Source: Myceligenerans salitolerans
GTDB lineage: Bacteria > Actinomycetota > Actinomycetes > Actinomycetales > Cellulomonadaceae
DNA: 64,000 nucleotides
Reading direction: 5' to 3'
NCBI RefSeq assembly: GCF_017349295.1
Contig: NZ_JAFMPK010000047.1
Location: 186,001 to 250,000 of the forward strand
The position numbers and the translations under genes were made by a program. Shown here in pieces: positions 25,381 to 32,939 of the stretch (positions within the stretch are counted from its first letter, which is position 1; every line of letters starts with the position of its first letter). A model generated the notes under the pieces. The model worked only from the letters and a program-made list of their open reading frames with translations. It searched no databases and was not told the origin of the DNA.

Positions 25381-26232
25381 GTGCACCTGATCCGAGAGTT
25401 CACCCCCGTCGCCTACGACTTCGCTCTCGCCTCGTGGGGCTGGCTCGGCATCACCGATCAGGTCCCGAGATTCGCCTCGTGCTTCGGCGACATGTTCCTG
25501 GAGTCGCCGACCGGGTGGTGGTTCCTGGACACCGTCGAGGGCACGCTGGAGCGGCGATGGCGCACCATGGACGAGATGTTCGGGGAACTCGAGTCGGCCG
25601 ACGGACGCGCCGAGTACCTGTTGGAGGAGACCCTGCACCAGGCCCGCGCACGAGGCCTGAGCCTGGCCGACGACGAGGTCTTCGCCTTCGTCCCGCCGCC
25701 CGCCGTCACCGGATCCATGGCGGTGGAGAACCTCACGCCGCTGCGGTTCGCGATCGCCGCGAGCCTCTCCGGCCGGATCCACCACGAGCTGCGCGTCGTG
25801 ACGACGCCGGCCCTGCCCGCCGCGCCGACACCGCCCGCACAGCACTCACGGCCCGCGGCCCACGCCGCGCCGGCAGCGTACACGCCACGAGCCTGGTCGG
25901 AACCGACACCGCGGGTTCCGCACGAGCTGTACACGCCACGGCCGTACACGCCGGAGGTGTGGTCGGCGCCGACGCCCCAGGCCCCGGCCGCGCGCAACCC
26001 GGCCCCGCGCAACCCCGCGCCGGCCTACCAGGCGCCGCCGACCAGTTCGGCGGCGGGCTTCTCCGGCGCGCAGCCGCGTAATCCGGCGCCCTCCCAGCGC
26101 GCGGCCACCCCGCGCGCGGTGCCGGACCCGCTGCCGTCGTGGGCGCCGCCGTCGCACGTCCCGCCGGAGACGACGCTCACCGGCTCCCACCGCACCGCAC
26201 CGGCCGCGCGGCGGGCGCGCCACTTCGCCTGA
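25381..26232 (+). CDS. DUF1851-domain protein with proline-rich repetitive tail
   Basis: This 283-residue protein has two parts. Residues 1-140 match the DUF1851 (Tdi1/GAD-related) fold: FGDMFLESPTGWWFLDTVEG, LERRWRTMDEMFGELESADG and DEVFAFVPPPAV. Residues 145-283 are low-complexity, Pro/Ala/Thr-rich, with imperfect repeats (YTPRAWSEPTPR, YTPEVWSAPTPQ, and RNPAP three times), and end in a basic tail. DUF1851 appears in some type VI immunity proteins and in many stand-alone proteins of unknown role; no toxin gene is adjacent. The start is GTG at 25381, with GAGGG just upstream. Confidence 0.75.
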   Translation: MHLIREFTPVAYDFALASWGWLGITDQVPRFASCFGDMFLESPTGWWFLDTVEGTLERRWRTMDEMFGELESADGRAEYLLEETLHQARARGLSLADDEVFAFVPPPAVTGSMAVENLTPLRFAIAASLSGRIHHELRVVTTPALPAAPTPPAQHSRPAAHAAPAAYTPRAWSEPTPRVPHELYTPRPYTPEVWSAPTPQAPAARNPAPRNPAPAYQAPPTSSAAGFSGAQPRNPAPSQRAATPRAVPDPLPSWAPPSHVPPETTLTGSHRTAPAARRARHFA

Positions 26233-26285
26233 TCGGACGCCCCCCGCCGCCGCGCCCGGCCCCCGGCCGGCGGCACGAACGGAGT

Positions 26286-28109
26286 TCAGACCAGCGAGTC
26301 CTGCCACGCCGCGTTCAGCGCGGCGAACCGGCCGCCGTGGCTCACCAGCTCGTCGGGGCTGCCGTCCTCCAGCACCTGCCCGTGCTCCAGCACGAGCACG
26401 CGGTCGGCGATCTCGACGGTGGACAGCCGGTGCGCGATGATGATCGCGGTGCGATCGGCGAGCAGGGTCTGCAGGCCGCGCTGCACGAGCCGTTCCCCGG
26501 GCAGGTCCAGGGACGACGTCGCCTCGTCGAGCACCAGCACCGTGGGATCGGCCAGGAAAGCCCGCGCGAAGGACAGCAGCTGCCGCTGCCCCGCCGACAC
26601 GCGGCCGCCCCGCTTGTTCACCTCGGTGTCGTACCCCTCGGGCAGCCGGGTGACGAACTCGTGCGCGCCCACGGCGCGCGCCGCGGCCTCGATCTCCTCG
26701 CGGGTGGCGTCGGGCCGTCCCAGCGCGATGTTCTCCGCCACGGAGCCGCTGAACAGGTAGGCCTCCTGGGTCACCATCACGACGTTGCGGCGCAGCACCG
26801 GGGAGGCGATGTCACGGATGTCCACGCCGTCGACCAGCACCCGGCCGTCCGTCGCGTCATAGAACCGGGTCACGAGCTTGGCGATCGTCGACTTGCCGGC
26901 ACCGGTGGTACCCACGAGGGCCACCGTCTGACCGGCCGGGATCGTCAGGTCCAGTCCCGGCAGCACCACCGGTCCGTCGCCGTACGCGAAGCGCACCCCC
27001 TCCAGCCGCAGCTCGCCACGTGGGGCGGGCAGGTCGACGGGTTCGGCGGGCTCGACGACGGTCGGCTCCTCCGCCAGCAGTCCCGACACCTTCTCCAGCG
27101 CGGCCGCCGCGGACTGGAAGGCGTTGTAGAACATGGCGATCTGCTGGATCGGCGCGAAGAACCGCTTCACGTACAGCAGCACCGCGACCAGGACGCCGAC
27201 GGCCAGCGTGCCCTCCAGCACCCGCCACCCGCCGACCGCCAGCGCGACGACCACGGTCACGTTGCCGATGAGCAGCAGACCGGGGGCGAACCGGCCGTTG
27301 ATCCCGAAGATGCGCAGGTTGGCGTCACGGTATGCCTGGCCGATCCGGTCGTACTCGGCCTCGGTGGTGGCCTCCCGGTTGAACGCCTGGACCGCGCGGA
27401 TCCCGGTCATCGTCTCGACGAACTTCACGATGAGCCGGGCGGACCAGGTGCGCTGCTCGCGGTAGGCGGCCTGTGAGTGCTTCCGGAACCAGCGCATGAG
27501 GAACCAGGCGGGCAGGAACCCCGTCATCAGGACCAGTCCCGAGACGGGGTCCAGGACCGTCAGGCCGACGGCGGTGAAGAGCATGACCAGCAGCGACGAG
27601 ATGACGCCCACGAGGCCGCCGTCGAGCAGCTCGCGCAGGGCCTCGAGGTCGCTCGTCTGGCGGGAGATGATGCGTCCCGACGTGTAGGACTCGTGGAACT
27701 CGAGACTGAGCCGCTGGGTCTGACGGAAGACGCGGCGGCGCAGGTCCAGCAGCACGTTCTGGGCGATCCTGGCGGCTACCCGGCGGTAGGTGCCGATGGC
27801 GACGCCGGCGAGCACGGCGGCGGCCAGGTAGGCGCCCCCCACCGCGGCCAGCGGGACGACGTCGCCGGGCAGGGCGGGCAGCGCCACGTCGATGGCCAGG
27901 GAGACCAGCCACGGGCCGGCCACCTGCGCGGCACTGGAGGCGCTGACGAGAACTGCCGCCCAGACCAGCAGGCGCACGTGCGGGCGCAGGAGGTCACGGA
28001 GCAGGCCGATGGAACGGCGCCGCACGGCACGCGACGTGAGGCGGTCGAACCGGGTCTCGTCGTCGTGGGCGGCATCCGTGGGACGGCGTCGGGGGGCGGG
28101 CGTGTTCAC
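26286..28109 (-). CDS. ABC exporter half-transporter, catalytically competent subunit
   Basis: This 607-residue protein has six transmembrane helices (about 40-340) and one ATPase domain. Walker A is GTTGAGKST, Walker B TVLVLDEATSSLD with the catalytic Glu, and the signature is unusual, VSAGQRQ instead of LSGGQ. In heterodimeric exporters this subunit supplies the Walker A/B of the active site and the poor signature of the dead site. It starts with GTG overlapping the stop of its partner (GTGA), so the two form an obligate pair. Substrate unknown. Confidence 0.92.
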   Translation of the reverse strand: MNTPAPRRRPTDAAHDDETRFDRLTSRAVRRRSIGLLRDLLRPHVRLLVWAAVLVSASSAAQVAGPWLVSLAIDVALPALPGDVVPLAAVGGAYLAAAVLAGVAIGTYRRVAARIAQNVLLDLRRRVFRQTQRLSLEFHESYTSGRIISRQTSDLEALRELLDGGLVGVISSLLVMLFTAVGLTVLDPVSGLVLMTGFLPAWFLMRWFRKHSQAAYREQRTWSARLIVKFVETMTGIRAVQAFNREATTEAEYDRIGQAYRDANLRIFGINGRFAPGLLLIGNVTVVVALAVGGWRVLEGTLAVGVLVAVLLYVKRFFAPIQQIAMFYNAFQSAAAALEKVSGLLAEEPTVVEPAEPVDLPAPRGELRLEGVRFAYGDGPVVLPGLDLTIPAGQTVALVGTTGAGKSTIAKLVTRFYDATDGRVLVDGVDIRDIASPVLRRNVVMVTQEAYLFSGSVAENIALGRPDATREEIEAAARAVGAHEFVTRLPEGYDTEVNKRGGRVSAGQRQLLSFARAFLADPTVLVLDEATSSLDLPGERLVQRGLQTLLADRTAIIIAHRLSTVEIADRVLVLEHGQVLEDGSPDELVSHGGRFAALNAAWQDSLV

Positions 28110-29974
28110 GCGCTCACCTCCTCGTCGGCGGGCGTGACGGCCGAGCCGGGGTGGTCGTGCGACACGTAGTCCTCCTCGAGGCTGGAGATGACGTGGCGGT
28201 AGTGGGCGCTGGTGGCGAGAAGCTCGCTGTGCGCCCCGACCGCGGTGATCCGGCCGTCCTCGAGGACGGCGACGCGGTCGGCGAGGGCGACCGTGGAGGG
28301 CCGGTGGGCGATGACGAGCGTGGTCGTGCCGTGCAGCACCTGCGCCAGGCGCCTGGTGACCGCCTCCTCGGTCGTGACGTCGAGCGCGGAGAGCGGGTCG
28401 TCGAGCACGAGGACGCGGGGGCGGGCGGCGATGGCGCGGGCCAGGGCGAGACGTTGCCGCTGGCCGCCCGACAGGGACAGGCCCTCCTCGCCGATGCGGG
28501 TGTCGACGCCGTCCGGCAGGTCGTGCACGAACCCGGCCTGGGCGACCTCCAGTGCCTCGTGCATGCGCCGGTCCCGTTCGGCCTCGCCGACCGCCCCGGG
28601 ACCGGACTCCGGGACGCCGAGCAGCACGTTGTCGCGGACGGACGCGGAGAACAGGGTCGGGTCCTCGAACGCCACGGCGACGTGCCGGCGCAGGTCGTGG
28701 CGGGCGAGGTCACGCACGTCCACGTCGTCGAGCAGCACCTGTCCCCCGGTGACGTCGTAGATGCGCGGAACGAGCATCGCGAGCGTGGACTTGCCGGAAC
28801 CGGTGAGGCCGACCAGAGCGGTCGTCGTCCCGGCCGGCAGGTCGAGGTCGACGTGCCGCAGGACCGCCCGGTCCGGGTGGCCGGCGTCGGGGTAGGCGAA
28901 CGCCACGTCCCGCAGGGCGACGTGGCCCCGTGAGTCGGCGGGCAGCGCCACCGGACGCTCGGGGTCGGTGAGCTCCGGCGCGGTCTCCATCACCTCGAAG
29001 TAGCGGTCGACGGCACTGCGGGCGTTGATCGTCATCGACAGGCTCATGCCGAGGTCCACCACGGGCCCGCCCACGACGGCGGTCGTGGCGAAGAACAGCA
29101 CCAGGTCGCCGACGGTCATCTGCTCGGTGCCGGTCAGCCAGACCCCGAGAACGAGGCAGACGCCGAGCGTGAGCTCGGGGATCAGGGTGAGGGCGGCCAT
29201 GAGGCGGGCGTCGACGCCCGCCTTGTGCAGCTCGGTCCGGCGCAGGGTGTCCGCCTGGCCGGTGAACGAGTGCAGGGCGTCGCTCCCGCGGCCGAAGGCC
29301 TTCAGGACCCGGATCCCGTGGACCGACTCCTCGACGGTGTTGGCCAGGTCGCCGGACTGGTCCTGGGAACGACGCGAGATCACCCGGTACCTGCGGGAGA
29401 AGCGGAACACGATCACCACGACCGGCAGGGCACCGGCGAGATAGACCAGACCGAGCCAACCCGCGGTCGCGACCAGCACGCCCACCCCGACCGCGATCGT
29501 GCAGACGTTGAGCACCAGTTGCAGCAGACCGAAGACGAGCCACCGCCGCAGCAGCCCGAGGTCCGCCATCACCCGGGACAGGAGCTGGCCGCCGGGCCAC
29601 CTGTCGTGGAACGCGGCGGGCAGGTCCTGCAGGTGCCGGAACATCGCCATGCGCATCGCGTGCTCGACGCGCGTGCCCGGGAACATGACGAGGTTGCGGC
29701 GCAGCGCGACCAGGCCGACCTCGGCGAGACCGAACGCGAGGACCAGCACGACGGACCAGGCCAGACCGGTCCAGTCGTGCGTGGCCACGCCCCGGGCGAG
29801 CGGCCCGTCCACCACGTACTGCAGCACGTGCGGGATCGCGAGGGCGGCGAGGCTCGCGCCGAGGGCGGACAGAAGCCCTCCGGCCAGGGGCGGGATGGCG
29901 CTCCGGACGTACGGATGGAGGCGTCGAATCGATGCGAACGTGGACAGGGTGGATCCGGCGGGAGTCGATGGCAT
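28106..29974 (-). CDS. ABC exporter half-transporter with degenerate ATP site
   Basis: This 622-residue protein has six membrane helices and an ATPase domain with Walker A GLTGSGKST, canonical signature LSGGQRQ, and Walker B RVLVLDDPLSALD, where Asp replaces the catalytic Glu. With its partner's VSAGQ signature this makes one degenerate and one consensus nucleotide site, as in BmrCD or TM287/288. The ATG at 29974 lies 7 bp after GATAAT, suggesting a leaderless mRNA; a TTG at 30001 is less likely. A 90-bp gap separates it from the siderophore operon upstream, and a 16-nt motif lies there. It might export the siderophore; only position supports that. Confidence 0.9.
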   Translation of the reverse strand: MPSTPAGSTLSTFASIRRLHPYVRSAIPPLAGGLLSALGASLAALAIPHVLQYVVDGPLARGVATHDWTGLAWSVVLVLAFGLAEVGLVALRRNLVMFPGTRVEHAMRMAMFRHLQDLPAAFHDRWPGGQLLSRVMADLGLLRRWLVFGLLQLVLNVCTIAVGVGVLVATAGWLGLVYLAGALPVVVIVFRFSRRYRVISRRSQDQSGDLANTVEESVHGIRVLKAFGRGSDALHSFTGQADTLRRTELHKAGVDARLMAALTLIPELTLGVCLVLGVWLTGTEQMTVGDLVLFFATTAVVGGPVVDLGMSLSMTINARSAVDRYFEVMETAPELTDPERPVALPADSRGHVALRDVAFAYPDAGHPDRAVLRHVDLDLPAGTTTALVGLTGSGKSTLAMLVPRIYDVTGGQVLLDDVDVRDLARHDLRRHVAVAFEDPTLFSASVRDNVLLGVPESGPGAVGEAERDRRMHEALEVAQAGFVHDLPDGVDTRIGEEGLSLSGGQRQRLALARAIAARPRVLVLDDPLSALDVTTEEAVTRRLAQVLHGTTTLVIAHRPSTVALADRVAVLEDGRITAVGAHSELLATSAHYRHVISSLEEDYVSHDHPGSAVTPADEEVSA

Positions 29975-30033
29975 CGATTCAATTATCCCACCGCGCGGCA
30001 AGTCATTTGCCCGGGCGAACCGTCGTCGAGCGC

Positions 30034-30049
30034 GCTTGGCACACTATTA
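30034..30049. repeat. 16-nt shared promoter motif, copy 2
   Basis: This is the second exact copy of TAATAGTGTGCCAAGC (minus strand), in the same orientation as copy 1 and about 60 bp upstream of the ABC exporter ATG. It sits in AT-rich context between the siderophore operon end and the exporter genes. See copy 1 for its partial likeness to the iron box. Confidence 0.5.
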
Positions 30050-30064
30050 TTGCCGACGGACGCC

Positions 30065-30700
30065 TCAGGACGCCGCCTCCAGGCCCGCCCTCTCGCGGGT
30101 GAGGTACACCATCACCGCGTCCTTCGGGCCGTTCGGCGACTCGAAGTGGACGTGCTCGCCCGTCTCGAAGCCGAACATGGTCATCCGGGCCAGCGCCGCC
30201 GCGTTGTTCGCGTCCGGCTCCCCGACCAGCCGCCGCGTGCCCGGTCCGGCGAAGAGGAAGCCCGTCAGCGCCGCACCCAGCACGCCCCAGGCCTCCTCTC
30301 CCCCACCGGCGTGCTCGGGCAGCGTGGGCGCCCGGAAGAAGTGCAGGCCCAGGTCGCCGTCGGCCACGGGGTAGGCGGCGGCGACCGGGTCGTCCTCCGG
30401 GTGGTAGGCCTGGACGAGCGCGACCGGCGTGCCCTCCCAGCGCACCAGGTAGGCGTTGTGGGTGGGCAGGGAGTCGACGAACTCGTACGTCTCCCGCAGC
30501 TCGTCCCGGGTGAGGTCACCCAGGCCCCAGAACCGGGCGCGCGGCTCCGTGACCCAGGCGTGCAGGACGTCGAGGTCCGCGACCGGGTCCAGGACGTGGA
30601 CGGCGATCGCGCCGCGTGGCGTCGTCGTGCGCCAGACCTCGGCGCCCCGGGTGCCGTGCAGGAGACGTGGGGCGGGGACCGTCTCAGTCCGGTCTTCCAT
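30065..30700 (-). CDS. Siderophore acyltransferase, IucB/DesC-type GNAT
   Basis: This 211-residue GNAT of the IucB/RimJ-like siderophore family has ARFWGLGDLTRDELRETYEF, VRWEGTPVALVQAYHPEDDP and GDLGLHFFRAP, then RRLVGEPDANNAAALARMTM and FGFETGEHVHF. In desferrioxamine pathways the family member (DesC) acylates N-hydroxycadaverine, typically with succinyl-CoA. It is last in the operon; ATG at 30700 overlaps the acylase stop by 17 bp and has GGAGAGAAG upstream. It is a clear paralogue of the N-terminal domain of the synthetase fusion two genes upstream. Confidence 0.88.
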   Translation of the reverse strand: MEDRTETVPAPRLLHGTRGAEVWRTTTPRGAIAVHVLDPVADLDVLHAWVTEPRARFWGLGDLTRDELRETYEFVDSLPTHNAYLVRWEGTPVALVQAYHPEDDPVAAAYPVADGDLGLHFFRAPTLPEHAGGGEEAWGVLGAALTGFLFAGPGTRRLVGEPDANNAAALARMTMFGFETGEHVHFESPNGPKDAVMVYLTRERAGLEAAS

Positions 30701-32939
30701 GTGTCTTCTCTCCGTGGTCGGTGGGCGGGGTGGTCCCTGCCGGGGCCAGGTCGACGGGTTCGAGGCGCTCCCAGTCGGTCTCGACGGGGACCGTGCCGCC
30801 GGCGGCCCAGGTCTCGTGCTGGTCTGCGGTGTGCGGGTCGCCCGGGACTCCGCTGGCGCCGAACGGCACGACCCACCGGCTGCCGCGGCGGTCCGCGAGG
30901 TCCCAGATCCACCGGGCGACCGAGCCGCGAGCGCCGTGGGGTGAGACGCCGGGTGTGCTGCCGGTGCATCGGACGGTGTCGTTGTCGCCGGCCAGGGGTG
31001 GGGTGGGGTGGGTGAGCGGTGGGCCGCCGGGCAGGGTGGTGGGGGCGAGTGTGTGGAGGTCGCCCCAGGTGGTGGTGTGGTGGGGGGTGGGGTGCGGGGG
31101 GTCGATGTCGAGGGTGTCGAGGAGGTGGGGCAGGCCGGAGCCGATGGCGGCTTCGGGGACGAACCAGGGGGCGTAGATCGCGCCGTACGGTGACCGGGTG
31201 CGGGTCGTGTCGTGGGCCGGGCGCAGTGGTGCCAGGCGGGGGTCGTCGGCGAGGTGGTGGATGATCGCGTCGCGCCATCGGGTGAAGGTGGCGGCGTCGA
31301 CGCTGTCGGCGCCCATGGGTGCGCCGGCTGCCGCCCAGGCTCGGAGTGGTTCGGGTGTGCCGAGGTGGGTCATGAGGGTGAGGGCGGCGCCGCTGGAGAC
31401 GTCGGCGTGGATGCGGTGCTGGGTGGTGGGGGTCTCTCCGTCTGCGGGCGGGTGGGCGAGCAGGTGTCGGATCCGGTCGGCGCGGTGGGGGGCGTAGGAC
31501 CAGCCCAGGGCGTGGGCCTCGCGGTCGGGGCGGTTGTCGGCGGGGCCGGGGGTGGTCGCTGCGGGTGGGGTGGTGGGTCGTTCGTTGGCGTCGACGGCGA
31601 CGCCGGTGGTCACGGGGGTGGGTTGCGGGAGGGTGGTCCAGGGGCGTTGGCGGGCGGCGTCGGTCCAGGCGGGGAGCGGCAGGATGCGTTCGTGGGGGGC
31701 TCGTTCGGCGATGCGGCCGGCGGTGAGGCTGAGGATCTCGCCGCTGGAGTCGGCGGTGAGTACCCGGTTGGCGGGGTCGACCCAGGAGTCGGCGAACGCG
31801 GTGGCGATGTCGCGGGCCGTTCGGGCGCGCAGGAGGCGGCGCCATGCGGGGACGCCTGCGTCGGCCAGGACGCGGACGGGCCAGCGGATGGTGAAATGGC
31901 GGGCGTCCGTGTCGGTGGTGGTGTCGTCGCGCCGGGTGGCGATCCATACTCCTCGGGGGGTTTCGATCCACGGTACGGACTCGCTCCGGGGGCCGGCCGG
32001 CCCGGCGCCGGTGTGGCGGATGTCGATCGTCTCGTGTCCGCTCGTGGCGGGTTCCCAGCCGTCGGGGCCGTGGGCCTCCCAGCCGCCGTGCGGGCCGCGG
32101 CGGAAGCGTTCCTCGAAGACCTCGACGTGGTGGGCCATGGCGTTGGTGATGCCCCAGGCGACGCCGCCCGGCCGGCCGGGGGTCTGGGCGTAGCCGAAGT
32201 GCTGGACGCCGGGTACGCCGGGGAATGCGAGGCCGAGGACGTCGTAGGGGACGTCGTCGCCGTCGTCGTCCTCGGCGGTGCAGGCGAGCCGGATCTGTTG
32301 GTAGGTGCCGGGCAGTTCGAGGATGCGGTGCGGGTCGCCGGCGAGGAGGGGGGTGCCGGACGCCGTGGCGTCCGGTGCGATGGCCCAGGCGTTGGAGCCG
32401 GAGGCGCTGCTCGCGCCGGGGCCGCCGTCGGACGTGAACCACCCGGCCAGCGTGCCGGCGGGTACGCCGGGGAAGTGCGGGGCCAGCGTGCGGGTGACGT
32501 GGTCGCGCCAGAGCACGGCGGGGAACCCGTTGAACAGGACGTGGTCCACGAGGAACAGTCCGATCGGGGTCCACGGCTGCCAGGCGTGGTGGTCGCGGCC
32601 CTGGGCGGCGAGTCCGGCGTTGACGCCGCGCGCGTAGGCGGCGAGCCATTCGCGGTCGGGGGTGGCGAGGGCGCGGGTGACGCGCCGTGCGGTGTCGGCG
32701 AGGCGGACGCGCACGGCGAAGCGGTCCCAGTCGAGGCCGTCGGGGCCGATCCGGGCGGCGAGGCGTGCCTCGGCGCGGTGCCGGCCGGTCTCGATCTGGT
32801 CGGCGCGGTCGAGTGCGGTGACGTAGCCCTGCCCGTGGGCGAGGGCCTGCTCGGTGGCGGCGCGGACGTGCGGGATGCCGTGCGTGTCGCGGTAGAGCTC
32901 GAAGGGGGGTGTCTGGGGTCGGTCGTGCGGCGGGGTCAC
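30684..32939 (-). CDS. Penicillin-acylase-family N-terminal nucleophile hydrolase
   Basis: This 751-residue Ntn-hydrolase of the penicillin amidase family has N-terminal FELYRDTHGIPHVRAATEQALAHGQGYVTALDR in adjacent blocks, then an autoprocessing site before the nucleophile Ser in SASGSNAWAI (about 187-196), followed by GTPLLAGDPHRILELPGTYQ. No signal peptide is seen, unlike PvdQ, so it should be cytoplasmic. As I recall, acylase homologues occur in some Streptomyces des clusters (desG). It may trim or swap acyl groups on the hydroxamate siderophore. The GTG start overlaps the synthetase stop (GTGA). Codons at about 31-32.2 kb are unusually C-rich. Confidence 0.87.
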   Translation of the reverse strand: MTPPHDRPQTPPFELYRDTHGIPHVRAATEQALAHGQGYVTALDRADQIETGRHRAEARLAARIGPDGLDWDRFAVRVRLADTARRVTRALATPDREWLAAYARGVNAGLAAQGRDHHAWQPWTPIGLFLVDHVLFNGFPAVLWRDHVTRTLAPHFPGVPAGTLAGWFTSDGGPGASSASGSNAWAIAPDATASGTPLLAGDPHRILELPGTYQQIRLACTAEDDDGDDVPYDVLGLAFPGVPGVQHFGYAQTPGRPGGVAWGITNAMAHHVEVFEERFRRGPHGGWEAHGPDGWEPATSGHETIDIRHTGAGPAGPRSESVPWIETPRGVWIATRRDDTTTDTDARHFTIRWPVRVLADAGVPAWRRLLRARTARDIATAFADSWVDPANRVLTADSSGEILSLTAGRIAERAPHERILPLPAWTDAARQRPWTTLPQPTPVTTGVAVDANERPTTPPAATTPGPADNRPDREAHALGWSYAPHRADRIRHLLAHPPADGETPTTQHRIHADVSSGAALTLMTHLGTPEPLRAWAAAGAPMGADSVDAATFTRWRDAIIHHLADDPRLAPLRPAHDTTRTRSPYGAIYAPWFVPEAAIGSGLPHLLDTLDIDPPHPTPHHTTTWGDLHTLAPTTLPGGPPLTHPTPPLAGDNDTVRCTGSTPGVSPHGARGSVARWIWDLADRRGSRWVVPFGASGVPGDPHTADQHETWAAGGTVPVETDWERLEPVDLAPAGTTPPTDHGEKTHGRPD

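Noticed and set aside
25381-26232. Type VI secretion immunity protein
   Set aside because: Only the DUF1851 fold supports this; no effector, VgrG or Hcp gene is present.
15847-30049. Integrated element bounded by attL/attR-like 16-nt direct repeats with an integrase at its edge
   Set aside because: The interior holds chromosomal housekeeping genes, the recombinase-like gene lies outside the repeat and lacks its catalytic Tyr, and no tRNA or excision gene is present.
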